From Trichostrongylus colubriformis (Eukaryota; Nematoda; Chromadorea; Rhabditida; Trichostrongylidae): a stretch of DNA of 64,000 nucleotides. Of the stretch, positions 44,213 to 58,000 are shown piece after piece. Position 1 is the stretch's first letter; each line of letters opens with the position of its first letter. The position numbers were made by a program, and so were the translations under genes. The DNA lies in contig OZ022256.1 of assembly GCA_963978905.1 (NCBI GenBank), positions 1,843,501 through 1,907,500 on the forward strand. The letters are read 5' to 3'. The notes under the pieces were generated by a model. It ran no database searches. It was given only the letters and a program-made list of their open reading frames with translations, and was not told where the DNA came from.

Positions 44213-46829
44213 TATTTGTACCAGTTGGCGGGCGCACACTACTGTGCGCGAAACACCATGTGCGTCAGTAGGTCGGCCTGTATTGCTCTTTTTCTTGAGT
44301 ACAGAGTATTTCAGTGCACACCCAGCCCACCGTGGGCGGAGCTTAAATTAGTCCATGTGTGGTCTTTACTTAGTGTCCCATGCCCTACCCATACCACATT
44401 TGTCCCCATCTCCACAGGTCGTCTTTCATGTAACGTCCAGGCTCCGCCCACCACTTTAAATGCCCCGCCCACTGTGCCTGCATTCTTTCCTGACCTTCAG
44501 AAACTCATCCCTGACCTTGATCCATCTTCTCCCTATGTTTGGGGCACATTCGAACCCAGTCAACAATTTTTGAACATTCCACGACGGCCCCGCCCATTAT
44601 GGGCGGAGCTTAACTTGGTCCATGTGTGGTCTTTACTTAGTGTCCCATGCCCTACCCATACCGCATTTGTCCCTATCTCCACAGGTCGTTTTTCATGTGA
44701 CGTCCAAGCTCCGCCCACCACTTTATATGCTCCGCCCACTGTGCCTGCATTCTTTCCTGACCTTCAGAAACTCATCCCTGACCTTGATCCATCTTCTCCC
44801 TATGTTTGGGGCACATTCGAACAATTTTTGAACATTCCACGACGGCCCCGCCCATTATGGGCGGAGCTTAACTTGGTCCATGTGTGGTCTTTACTTAGTG
44901 TCCCATGCCCTACCCATACCGCATTTGTCCCTATCTCCACAGGTCGTTTTTCATGTGACGTCCAAGCTCCGCCCACCACTTTATATGCTCCGCCCACTGT
45001 GCCTGCATTCTTTCCTGACCTTCAGAAACTCATCCCTGACCTTGATCCATCTTCTCCCTATGTTTGGGGCACATTCGAACAATTTTTGAACATTCCACGA
45101 CGGCCCCGCCCATTATGGGCGGAGCTTAACTTGGTCCATGTGTGGTCTTTACTCAGGGTCCCATACCCTACCCATACCGCATTTGTCCCCATCTCCACAG
45201 GTCGTTTTTCATGTAACGTCCAAGCTCCGCCCACTGTGCCCTGCATTCTTTCCTGACCTTCAGAAACTCATCCCTGACCTTTATCCATCTTCTCCCTATG
45301 TTTGGGGCACATTCGAACCCAATCAACAATTTTTGAACAATCCACGACGGCCCCGCCCATTATGGGCGGAGCTTAGCTTGGTCCATGTGTGGTCTTTACC
45401 TAGTGTCCCATACCCTACCCATACCGCATTTGTCCCCATGTCCACAGGTCGTTTTTCATGTGACGTCCAAGCTCCGCCCACCACTTTATATGCTCCGCCC
45501 ACTGTGCCTGCATTCTTTCCTGACCTTCAGAAACTCATCCCTGACCTTGATCCATCTTCTCCCTATGTTTGGGGCACATTCGAACCCAGTCAACAATTTT
45601 TGAACATTCCACGACGGCCCCGCCCATTATGGGCGGAGCTTAACTTGGTCCATGTGTGGTCTTTACTCAGGGTCCCATACCCTACCCATACCGCATTTGT
45701 CCCCATCTCCACAGGTCGTTTTTCATGTAACGTCCAAGCTCCGCCCACTGTGCCCTGCATTCTTTCCTGACCTTCAGAAACTCATCCCTGACCTTGATCC
45801 ATCTTCTCCCTACGTTAGGAGCACATTCGAACCCAATCAACAATTTTTGAACATTTCACGACGGCCCCGCCCATTATGGGCGGAGCTTAACTTGGTCCAT
45901 GTGTGGTCTTTACTCAGTGTCCCATACCCTACCCATACCGCATTTGTCCCCATCTCCACAGGTCGTTTTTCATGTAACGTCCAAGCTCCGCCCACTGTGC
46001 CCTGCATTCTTTCCTGACCTTCAGAAACTCATCCCTGACCTTTATCCATCTTCTCCCTATGTTTGGGGCACATTCGAACCCAATCAACAATTTTTGAACA
46101 TTCCACGACGGCCCCGCCCATTATGGGCGGAGCTTAGCTTGGTCCATGTGTGGTCTTTACTTAGTGTCCCATACCCTACCCATACCGCATTTGTCCCCAT
46201 GTCCACAGGTCGTTTTTCATGTAACGTCCAAGCTCCGCCCACCACTTTAAATGCTCCGCCCACTGTGCCCTGCATTCTTTCCTGACCTTAAGAAACTCAT
46301 CCCTGACCTAAATCCATCTTCTCCCTACGTTAGGAGCACATTCGAACCCAATCAGCAATTTTTGAACATTTCACGACGGCCCCGCCCATTATGGGCGGAG
46401 CTTAACTTGGTCCATGTGTGGTCTTTACTCAGTGTCCCATACCCTACCCATACCGCATTTGTCCCCATCTCCACAGGTCGTTTTTCATGTAACGTCCAAG
46501 CTCCGCCCACCACTTTATGCCCCGCCCACTGTGCCCTGCATTCTTTCCTGACCTTCAGAAACTCATCCCTGACCTAAATCCATCTTCTCCCTACGTTAGT
46601 TGCACGTTCGAACGTAATCAACAGTTTCGGGCTGAAAGCCAAACATTCCAGTGCACGCCCCGCCCCCGTGGGCGGAGCTTAACTTGGTCCATGTGTGGTC
46701 TTTACTTCCTGTCCCATGCCCTACCCATACCACACTTGGCCCCATCTGCACAGGTCGTTTTTCATATGATACCTAATTTCGTGACAGACGGAGGGACAAA
46801 CGGCTTAGCGCTTTATATATAGTAGGGAT
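44213..46829 (+). repeat. R3 tandem array: about ten units of 247-277 bp, inserted after gene D
   Basis: The marker GGTCGTTTTTCATG (one copy GGTCGTCTTTCATG) recurs at 44,417, 44,684, 44,942, 45,200, 45,447, 45,714, 45,961, 46,208, 46,476 and 46,753. Spacings are 267, 258, 258, 247, 267, 247, 247, 268 and 277. Each unit carries several CCGCCCA/GGGCGG boxes. The right end (CGTGACAGACGG..., TATATAGTAGGGAT) matches the solitary copies at 33,168 and 62,071. Copy 1 of the duplication has no array: its sequence runs straight across at about 15,240. Because two unit lengths are multiples of three, frames of up to 346 codons stay open; these are not genes. Confidence 0.9.
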
Positions 46830-49800
46830 ATTTTGACACGTTGACAAGGGTTCATTGGTCCCGCGATCACAGTAAGAGGGCTGTTGTCATCGTAGTCGTG
46901 TGGCATGGATATGCCACATAGAAACAGTGGTTCACCCACCATTAGAAGTGGTGCATGACCGATCCGTATAGGAAGGAGCCATTGGAGTTGTGCTCTCGGT
47001 ATATCGGTGATGTCCAGCGAATTTGCTTCTTTAGTGTTTACATACTGTGCAGCGAATCAGGAGGACGCCTATGGACCGATTGCTCTGAAGGTAAGTAGCT
47101 GCTGTCCTTCCGAAAGTTGCAAGCGATCGACATGGACATGATAAGGTCTGCATGGAAAATTGATACATCCAGACCACTAGCTTCTCCATATCCAGCTCTC
47201 CATTGATCTCGGCATTTTTGACACAATCAGTCATACGCTTCTGCGGAGCCTTCGCGATTGTTGTGGTATTCATTATTCGGCTAACGTTTCAGCAAATGGC
47301 CTTCCCCAGAGCCTGTAAAGAAACTTACCAGTAATACAAGAAGTTGAGTACCCTTGTCAGATCACCATAGAAATTTGGGTGACGGTTGGGACCCACGAAT
47401 CTAGGCCGTGACCCTGTGACAGCCTGTGGCCTTTGCCCTGTGACATGAATAATTTAGACAATTTGACTATACAACGGAACAGACTTGCAAGGAGGACACG
47501 ATTTACATGATTAAGTTGTCTGGATAATTCATGTCACAAGGCAAAGGCCATAGGCTGTCACAAGGTCACGGCCTAGATTCGTGTGTCCCAACCTACACCT
47601 AAGGGTAAATCAATTCTAGGAGACATATGAAAACCAGCTGATCTTTTGAAAATGGGGAGCTCGTTTGGACCCTCAAGCTAGGATTTTACGGTGGTGGCTA
47701 CATATGTGTTTCAAGACCACAAAGTCGGGTGGCAACACTCATGGGACCCCCCTCCACGGATATTACTATGAGCTAGTAGCTCTGGTGCCAAGTCGTTCAT
47801 AATACCTGCTCTACTCTGGTGCCAAGTCGTTCAGTCGTCTGCTCTACTCTGGTGCCAAGTCGTTCATAATACCAATTTGGTGGCCTAGAGGCACATAGCA
47901 TCAGCCAGTCGCGATATTTGTCTCATTGAGCGTGAGTGGGGCGTTGGTACAATCACTTCCTCATAGGCATAGTCATGGATTAAGCTACGAATTATCCGCT
48001 CCACAGTTGCCATCGAAAGGAGATAGCATTTGTTCCACTTGCTCCATTATCGATATTACAATCAAAAGTGAGTAGATAACTGCCAAGAATACATAGGAGA
48101 AGGTGTGTTAGGTTGCTTGAGAAGTTCCTGCTGTTTCGAGTGTTTCACTTTCTAGATTATTTTCTGTATTAAAGTCTGCTTTTCGCTATGTTCAAAAATA
48201 GCAACGTCTTAGCTCTGAAACGAATTCTGAATTTTTGCTAAAGTCTTTTGAACAAGATGGTCAAACGACAGCTACACACCATTTCTCGTACATCCTCCTC
48301 AGGGACACGAACGACCCGATTCTTAACCGCATCGTGACATATAATGTGAGCTGAATTCTGTAGGACAGTCGACGGCAATCTGCACGGACAAAGGCCCAGC
48401 TCGTAGGGGTCAGCCTCGTCACCATGACGGCGGTATGGCAGGAGCCTAGTCTTAAATCGTTTCATGAATCTCGGCAAAATTATCACGGCTACATCGTACT
48501 GAGAAGTGCTCGCTAGGTGTAACGCAAACAGCAGATCCCAAGCTTAGTATTGGTTAATGGGAAGGAACGTATCTTTCTTTGCGATTACGCATGGACCCAT
48601 ACTACACAAAGAACCCTGAAAAAAAAATGAGTGAGCTACGCTACAAAACTTTGCGGGATCCACCAGACTCATCTAACCTGGACCCACGGATTACCACTTC
48701 TTCGAGCGTCTAGTCAGCTTTCCTCGGAAGGAACGCTTCAACACGCAGCCGATGTTGTACAACGAATTTATCGCCTCTACATCCAGCGAGGCAGAGTGGT
48801 ACGGAGGAGGTGTAGGAACGACGCAGATAGCAAGACAGGGTGGCACGTACGGAGGCGCAGAGATATGCAGCCGCGTCTCGCCGCAGGCACTGCAAAGTGT
48901 GAACGCGGTCCTACCGTGTCTTTCTGCCTCTCGGTCGGTTCGTGCGCCTGCTCGTCGGTCTGGTAGTCTGTCCGTACGCGAGTAATTGTAATAAGACGAT
49001 AGTAGATATAATCAGCCGCACAATGCATGGGGAGCTAATTGCTAATCGATGTTGGTGTATCGATCTGGGGTCAAATCATCATTGTGATGGCATTTCCCAA
49101 GTATATCCAAACGTGCTATATAAAACAGTCCACTCATAGCGATTCCGCAATATGCTGGCGTCGCACTAGGTGTCATTACAAGAAATATGCGAAGCTGTGA
49201 TGGTTATTGGAGAAACGATACGGCTGGGCTAGCTCGGTAAGAAGCAGAAAGCTGAGGTTATGAAAGCAATCGCAAGTCATAGCCGGCTCAGCCAATCATA
49301 GTGGTAACAAAACGGGTCGTGGGCAATACCGCTGAGGTTGAAGAATTAGAGAGCTACAAATTCTATCAGTATTAGGCCGCACGAGTCCACTCACATTTTT
49401 AATTTCACGGCGTTATGGCTATCTTTGCTGGAGCACATCGCTAAGTAACTGCTACTCACATAATTTTAAGGGTATAAAGCTTCCTGCTCACCAGTGCCTA
49501 TTACGCGCGACGTAATCGGGTAGCTGAATCCGGTACCAAAAATAAGATACAGTGACGCCATTGAGGGATAGAGATACAAGAGGAGGTATAAAAAGTGAAA
49601 CACCACTGTGAAAAATAAAAGTAGGGTAGAAAACACGTGATAAGCTGCACTCAGGCTGTACGGCCCCGATCGCATCAACGAGTATGCATGCGTCTTTGGG
49701 CGACCTTCAAACTCTGCGCCGACAAGACGTGGCTACGCTCACAGCAGCGAGGTAAAGTGGCATAGACAGAGACGCAGGGAGACCCAGTCACGCCCTAACG

Positions 49801-51871
49801 CCGCTACCGAACAGTATGAATGCGTTCTCTGTATTGCGTATATGCGGGTATGTACCCTTACGTCTGAAAACCACACGGCCGCCTGCGGCGAGGGGCGTGG
49901 CGAGTGCGAGTTGCTCCATCGCGTGCTATTGCGTACACACCCTTCAAAGAAACGGATAAATAAACATATACAGGTGGTACCTAGAAGCGTTCATAGTCAA
50001 TATAGAAAACAAAAACGGAAACTGAGAAGCAGCTATTTCTTTAGAAGTACCCTATCAGATTATGGCGCCCTGAGCGGAACTCCGCACCGACTGCGGTAAG
50101 TCGTTCTGATGGCACGGCAAGTGCGACGCCGCAATGCGATTTTTGGACGTTACGGTATCCACCCCATCTGGGCTAATTTCATGCCGTGTATAAATACGTG
50201 TGGTGTAAGAAGAAACGAAATGGTTTGAAGTGGAACTGTATTCGAGTACCATAACCTGAGAGCAATCTGAATTAGTCATAAGTTCGAACTGTGCGTTCCA
50301 GTATTCTATCATATCTTGGCTATTGTCTGCAACCTGTGATTGTCTGCTTCTGTCTTCCATTGTTATTGTGTGATTGCAAAAGCCCATTCAGATTTTTTTC
50401 AGCTGCAGATGCTCAGTTACGCTTCAGCAAAATGACGTGTCTTGATTGCACGCGCACATGATTCGCATGAAGTGAGAGCTGATCAAACGTGACACCTTTT
50501 TGCAACGCAGAATCGTGAAACAGTCGCTTTGGCGTATTTTAATCAAACAATAGATGTATGTATTGTGAATGAAGCCCGAATAATGAATCTAATAGGACTC
50601 GTGAAGAAAAGACAAGGAGGACCTTCAAACACTATAGGAAATAAGACTTTTCTGAGCTTGGTCTTCGACGAGTTTCTAGTCCTTCGCAGTTGCCACCGTT
50701 TCGCTGGCATGGAGGGGTGTAGGTCATCTTGAGACAGTGGCCGTCATCACACTTACGGGTTCTTCACGCGTTTAGCACTCACCCTCGCGCCGCGGTAATG
50801 GCACACGCTTTGCCGTTGTGGAAGAGTCCATCTACTTGTGGACTGAACCAAGATGCTCATATTATCGTGAACTGTGCCCTCAACTTAAGTTTCCTTTCTT
50901 TTTTTTTAAAAAAGTTTCGCATTCCCTGAGTGGCCCATGCACTTTTTTCGGAGAAAGTGCAAAGCTTTGTGCTAAGAAATTGGGGTTAAAGTCTGTGGTA
51001 GGGGTAACTCGATCGGTTGTATCATAAGCGATAAGTATCATTCAACTATCATTCTTATTACTCTGCACTCCAGTCAATGCTCGACTTATCAGACCCTAAG
51101 GAAAAGTCTGTATTATGGAAGGCGGACCCTGTTTGAAGCAATGTGTCTTCCGAAGCTCGAAGACGCTCCATTTATTGGGAAGTTCGCCACATGAGGTCTT
51201 CTTAGATCCCCAGTTTTCATTTGGATGAATTACGTCAAGGTTTCCTCGTTGCTCGCATTACCCCTACCACTGTCTTCGAGCGGATCGTTCTTGGAACTCG
51301 ATTCGCGAAATTAGTTAACAAGTGTAGTGTAGCTAAAAAGGGTCTCGGAATGGAGCGCTCCAAGAAGTGACCACTTGAAAAGGTGGTATCCAAGCGACAC
51401 GCATTGAGCAAACTATAATCTGCAAATTTCTCATTGGTACTGGAGCAACAAGAAGGTTATTCATTTTTCTGTCTTTCACACTGCCTATCGAAGCTATGTG
51501 AATTTTCGGGTGTTCATTAGGCCTGCGGGTTCATTAACGTCAACATGTGCGAAGGAACATCTACTCTGATCTGGAGCTCTGGATTAAAGGCCAGAGGAGA
51601 TTTGCCGACCTGTCGCATTTCTGGCATCTGGTCACTTTTAATGAATGGCATATTTTGCCCGTACACTCTGGTAAGATAACAGACAAAGGGGATATTACGG
51701 TCTTGAGGAATTCAGCTGCCACACTACTCAAAAGGGATTCTCACTGCAGGCATGAAGGCACACGCAGCGACGCACGAACAGTTCAAATAATGGAAATGGA
51801 TGAAAAAGGCTGCAAGGTCAACAGAGGAGATTTGAAGCATGCATGATATCATACTATCGTTCCAAATTGTT
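46830..51871. other. intergenic region between genes D and E, no recognised gene
   Basis: Colinear with 15,250-24,258 minus the insertions of copy 1. Contents: an inverted-repeat element at 47,386-47,591; three near-copies of CTGGTGCCAAGTCGTTCA between 47,797 and 47,876; R1 blocks near 48,781-48,908 and 49,715-49,822; the empty site of the Tc1-like element near 48,596-48,640; and the two minus-strand conserved patches (47,150-47,265 and 48,290-48,480). Confidence 0.5.
47386..47591. mobile_element. small palindromic (MITE-like) element, 206 bp
   Basis: The ends TTGGGAC.CACGAATCTAGG and CCTAGATTCGTGTGTCCCAA are inverse copies with arms of about 75 bp (CCGTGACC, TGTGACAG, GGCCTTTGCC mirrored). 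Copy 1 has no insertion at the corresponding point (about 15,820). No coding capacity. Confidence 0.8.
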
Positions 51872-52021
51872 CCATGTACTCAGCTGCGTTGCAGTTTTTC
51901 CTTTAGGTGCGCTTGGAAAAGGAGAGAAACGTATAAAAGTTGGGCTGTTTACGCATTTTCCATTATGCATAACGTTTTCTCCACTGCCAAAAATTCATTT
52001 GTGATCGTATATTTCAGTAAA
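51872..52021 (+). promoter_or_regulatory. gene E promoter
   Basis: CCATGTACTCAGCTGC lies at 51,872-51,887 and TATAAAAG at 51,932-51,939. ATTTCAG ends at 52,017, four bases before the ATG. Nearly the same as gene C. Confidence 0.72.
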
Positions 52022-55000
52022 ATGCTTTCCGTTCTACTATCCACGACGCTACTGCTCGATGGTGCATTGGCGGGAATCACCGATCTGAACTGTACGGAAT
52101 CTGTTGGAGGAGCAGTAAAGGTATATGGCCACATTTTAAGAAGACAAAGGAGCACCTTGACACCTACGAATATTCGTGCTGCCCCGCCTAGCTTTTGAGC
52201 TATGGCAAGTATCCCCAATACTCAGGTTCCGCTAAGGTATGTGAAGATATTTCACCGGAAGGAAGCCCGTTAAGCGATCGGAAGGAAAGCTGTGGGATCA
52301 TATCAGTTGGCGTATAAGTGATTCTTCGGAATCTCTAGTGGATCACATTCACCCTATACAGGGGGTGCCAAAAAAAGTGATTTTGTCTTCTCTACTTTCA
52401 CCCCACTCTAGTCAAACTACAGCAGATTCTGTTGAGATATTTTCATTCCCAGATTCAAGAGCAGTCCTCACTCTATCACTACACTCCATGGCGGCCTTCT
52501 GCACGAGCAGGAACAGGAGCGAAGAAAGGGTGGACAAGATGTGTCACCTCAACTGGGCAAAATCCGAAATTTCATCGCCCTCGTCCACAGCCTTGCTGAG
52601 GGCGGTTCACTCTGGGTACCCACAAGAATTCATACTGGGTGGTGTTCTTTAGGATTCCGTTTTTTCCGGGTTCTCAGCGCCCTTCGTTTCCAGGAGCCAA
52701 AACGTGCCCTTACCAGTGAAACCCCTCTGAAGGCGAATTTGGGCATGAAAATGATACTTCGGATCATAGCAGCCTTGTCCAAGCAGCAGGGGCTCTGTGA
52801 CTCCCATGAACCGAAAGGCCAATCCTCAGGAAGCTTCCCACAAAAGACCTACCACGGAGCCTGGCTTCACTATTTTAAGCGGACCAATGCAGCTCGGCAT
52901 TCTTCAGAATACTGCTCAATGTAGAAGTATTAGGTTGTTGCAAAATTAATTTCGGAAATGGACCGCATACTTCAAACTACTATAACTCAGCTTAAACACA
53001 AGTTTATCAATCGAAGTAAAAACCATCAGAATCTACACATTTTTGCCAACGAACAGGCAATAAATCTAAGCCTTCACTATAGAAACTACTATCACGAGAA
53101 TCAACGAAGTCAAGGAAGGCACATTACATCGTCTAAATTAGTAAATTGTTTCTGACGCAGATGAGAATTGAGGGCTCGAAAAAAGTGATAGTCTGTTGGG
53201 GAAAGGTCGGGAGAATACGCTGGGTGAGGGAGAACTTACCCAAGTGGGTCAATTTTTGCCGAGTGATTTGTGAGGTGTGTGGCCTTGCGTTGTCCTGCAG
53301 CAGGATCGGCCCTCCTCTATTCACCACCGCCGGCCACAATTTTTGCAACTTTCTATACATTTGCTCCAAATCACAACAGTAAGACTCTGCTGTGACTGGC
53401 TGACCAGGTTGCAAGAAACTGTAATGGATTACACCTTTACAACACCACCACACAGTAATCATAGGCCTTGCGTTGTCCTGCAGCAGGATCGGCCCTCCTC
53501 TATTCACCACCGCCGGCCACAATTTTTGCAACTTTCTATACATTTGCTCCAAATCACAACAGTAAGACTCTGCTGTGACTGGCTGACCAGGTTGCAAGAA
53601 ACTGTAATGGATTACACCTTTACAACACCACCACACAGTAATCATAACCTTTTTAGGGTGATGGTCGGGTTTAGGAAAAGTTTTTGGAGCAGCATACTTA
53701 TCTACCCAGACTAATCCCCGCTTCCTGTTATCATAAAGAACCCATTTTCATCTACAGTTATAATACGGTTTACAAATGGCTCATTTTTATGGCGAACTAG
53801 GAGATTAGAGCAGGTGTCGAAACGTGCCAGACGCTGCTCATCGGTCAGGTCATGCGGCACCCACTTCGACATCTTCTTCACCTTGCCGATTGTCAGCAAA
53901 TGTCTGGCCACTGTAGAGTAATGTACGCCTAGGTCTTCTGCTAACGTACGAGTATTCGTCTCCGGATTAGCTTCGACGGCTCTCCTTAAATCTCGATCAT
54001 TAAGCGATGACCTGCGGCCGCGACCCGACTTCTCTTCGAGATCAAAATCGCCAGAAGCAAATTTTTTAAACCAGAGCTCCACTGTCCGTTCGCAAGGACA
54101 ATTCGTCCCAAAAACACTGCTGAGATTACGAGCTGCCTCCGCTGCGGAGTGTTCCAATTTAAATCATAAAGCATGATGACTCGATAGTCGCGTCGGTTCA
54201 TGATTATACGCAGCCCTGGAAAAGGCCGGCTGGAAAACTTAGAGCGACATTCATAGAAGTTTCTGAAAGAGCAGAAAAAATCCACCGAATGGTATGCCTG
54301 GCGTTCCTTGGGATGGAATAGTTCAGGGTAAAAAATCTACTTATTTATACATACCTTGAAACCAAAATTAATTTTGCAACAACCTAATATCTCCGCTCGG
54401 CAAGGACCATTTAAACCAACCCATAACTGTTTTTTTTTCAGAAAAAAAAACAGTTTTTGTACATATAAATCGTACACAATCTTCGATCCTATTCCTTTCA
54501 GTACGCTCAATCGGCGGTAAACTGCAAAAACAAATTGCCCGACGCCACCTGCCTCACTCTCTACACAACAGCAGTAAAAGCAAACGACGATACTGATCGC
54601 GATGCGAAATGCGCGGGAAGTCCAGTCGTGAGTTGTCAATCAACTTTTTGGTGCTCCACTTTTATGATTTATCCCCATTCGGAAGCGAACAAAATGAATT
54701 TAGCTCGAATAAGTAATAATAGTATGTAGGTAAACGAAACGTACATACTTTCCAGCGATTTTTCGACTTAAAAAACACGTTATACGTCTGAAATTCGATC
54801 TAGAAACCACTCATTTGGTTTTTGAGGCCTTCTGTTTGTGTAGATTATTGACAGCTTCTCTTATCTCTCGTCTCACCTGATCAACTTGGCTGCCTGAGAC
54901 TGATTCTCTTTCCTGAAAACGCCACAGGCATACAGGTGAGATGAAAAGGGGAGTGAGAGAAAAGGAAGAGTCCCACACCCATAACGACAGTTGCTGGTCG

Positions 55001-58000
55001 CAGAAACGCTGCAAGAAAAGCGTTACAAGTATGCTGAGTTATGGGAAAAAGCCTCGGAAAGTCGGACGGGACTTGAACCCGCACTGCATTTCCATAGCGG
55101 GCTGCGGCGAAAATCAGCAGCTATCAACTGCAATGAAGGATTCTTCAGCTTTCTTTCGCGATCTTCTGGCAAAGGATGAATCTTGTTCATCCGTGCAAGC
55201 AAGAATGTATAGAGCTTCGAGAGCACTCATTCCCAATTACGGCGCTTTCTCAAGGATACAGTACCAGTTAGAAGAAACAAAAGGTAGTTCTGTTGGTGCA
55301 CCTTTAGTTGCCAAGCGTCAGCACTTCACAGCAATCTGAATGAGGTGTTCTACTGAAGGCTTGCAGATCTGTGGTATTTCAATGAAATGCCGAGACACCT
55401 ACCTGTCTCTGGATAAGAACGCCTTAAGTGATGCGTGGAAGAACTGCATTTGAAATGATGAAAGGATGAAGTTTTTGGCCCTAACCAATCCCCTCTGTGG
55501 GATGCGCCGTGCACACTAGTTCCATTCAGAATCGTGGTGGTATGTGAATGCGATCTGTCCCCTACAATGACTTACGGGGACCGGCATCAATTCACTGACC
55601 CCGAGGGAATGGAAGACTCGATTTATCTGGGGCATTAATCCCCGCAACGTGAGAGTCGGTGTGCGCACCACCAGTCACTACACCACCTCTGCTTTGAGGG
55701 TAGTATGAATGTTTTTTTCGTTTTCGGCGAAAATTTTTCTATGTTCCCATCATTCCACGATTTCACAATGGGTATCGTTACGAGTCCATTTGTATTCACC
55801 AGTATCTAAGTGTTCGAGTTTTGCGAAAATGCAACGCGTCGAGTAAACCACCCACAACGATTGGTGTTTCCAACGGCCAGCTGCCGCGAAAACAAGTCGT
55901 TGTCGGCTAATTCGCATGTGTTCATGTATCTGATCGAAAAAAAGAGCTGCATATCAGAAAGTGCCAGACTCGTTTTTCAGGATCCCCAGTTGGTTCAAGC
56001 AGCGGTCGAGCATTGTCCGAGTACGTGCGGCTACTGTTGCCTCACACCCGCCTTTGCATGCGATGACAAGCTTCGTAAGTCGACAGTGTATCAGTAATAC
56101 CTTTACTTTTTGCGCAGTTGATTTCATGCACTTATGCGCTTGGTTGGTGTTGTTATTGCATAGCAGAGACCCTTGCTACCACTTCGGATCCCTCCTTATC
56201 GTCGAACAACCAGTAGAGTACTCAGGACCCCAATGAGTACTATCCTGTTGAGCATCCGTCTCCCTATGCTGTCGATCTTCTTTCACATTCGTGCCTCTTC
56301 TCCCACTACCCTATCGTCGCCTGGTCTTTCCATGATGTTCGGTACATCATTTTTTCATAAGGATCATTGATCTACTTACAAATGCGAAGGCAGATCGGGG
56401 TTCAACAAAGATGGTTGAATCATGATGTCATGCTCATCATCGTGTTTTTGTATTCATAATCAGATTGTATATTTTTTGATATCTCACATTTTAATGGCAA
56501 TGCTATTTTCTTTCATCTTTTTTTCTTTCGTGGCAAGTATTTTTTTTTATCGGTCTACTCTGGATCCCTGGCTCCTATCTGCACCTAGGCTGAGCTGGAG
56601 AATCACAAGACAAAGACATTTGATGTATTTCGACATGTCATTTAGCGCCTTGCTGTGGAGTGTGGGTAAGCACACCTGGCAGCCAGCAAATTCTACTTCA
56701 CACCAGAAAGGTGTGCCAGGGGTTCCAATATATTCGATAGAGATTGCTCTCGAGGGATAAAAGGGTGAGGATAAAGTTTTCGGTGTTAATCAGTCCCTTC
56801 TTATGGATGCACCGAACATGCTAGTTCCATTCTGAGTCGTGGTGACAGGTGAATGCGATTTGGCCAATACAATGTCTATTTGGGGCCAGCCGGTGTACAA
56901 GTGTTTGCTTTTATCCTCCCGGACGAGTCATTTACCAATTCACCGATACCGGAGATATGGAAGGCTTGGTTAGCTTAGGCAGGTATTTGAGTCATGTGCT
57001 CCAATATCTCTACCGTAACCGCGAAGTCGTTCCCGTTGTGGGTTCGCACCCTGAAGGATCGGTACGCGTGACCTCGTCTTACCGACCAAATGTTTCTTAA
57101 TGTGTAAATTCAGAGGCCTGGCCGTCCCTCCTATGTATTCATCTACACTTCCGGCAGGAAAAATGTTAACAACCCCTGCGGCGTACATCCCCTTTTCTTG
57201 CCAGCAGGACATATTATACAATTGAGTGAGACACAACTGCGATCATACAAACGGTTTCGAACGAGACGTTTTTGAGGTTGTGTGGGGAACCGCCACGTTT
57301 CCGACCATGGTTCTGGGCCCGATCTCTTCAGACACTTTTTTTTTGGGAGCGCTGACCCAATTAGAGATGAAGGGAGCTGCAAAGGGGATCTTCTCAGCTA
57401 ATGGGCTACCAACGATCGTGTAGGACAGGGTGCCTGCTCTATGTGTGTGGACGTAACCTTTCATTAAGTCATTTGCTTAGCCTTTTCACGGACTCTTTCC
57501 TTTCCTTCGCTCACGTGCAGGTGCTGCAGCAGTTCGTAACATGTCTGTCAAGTGCTCGCTTACGCTGGATCGGGTGCGCTGACCGATAGTGAATATGATG
57601 TTTTTGGTGCTGGGCTTCCTATACCATTCAGTGACATGGGTACCCTTTCACAACTGACCTGAACATAGAGGGAAGGGGGTCAATTATGGGAGGGCTTTTT
57701 GCGCGTCACTCTGATCTGCTCTTATTGCTCATTCATCAGTTCGAAGCACTTGCCAGTATGGAGCAGACTACGAAGCAGTCGTTGATATAACGATAGTTTG
57801 ATATTCCGCGATTTGCAGTTTTGTTTAAGAGCCGCGAATCCCATGCGCATCTGTGACGCAGGAAATGTGCACAAACGCAGCCTGGAAAAGTATTCTCGAG
57901 GAAGACTGTCCGAAGACGTGCGGTCTCTGTGATTCAGGTTTGTTTTGACTACTGTGAGAAATGTACCTCATTCAAAAGCTCATAGATCCACGCACAGCTA

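Noticed and set aside
44216..45256. 346-codon open frame
   Set aside because: It lies in a tandem array whose unit length is partly a multiple of three; it has no start context, signal or family similarity, and the same DNA is open in several frames.
55060..55095. tRNA-like T-arm (GGGTTCAAGTCCCGT on the minus strand)
   Set aside because: No matching acceptor stem, D-arm or anticodon arm could be folded around it; probably chance or a tRNA-derived repeat.
54941..55339. 132-codon frame in gene E intron 2
   Set aside because: The equivalent in gene C intron 2 (27,460-27,740) is not open, and the frame shows no splice or start support.
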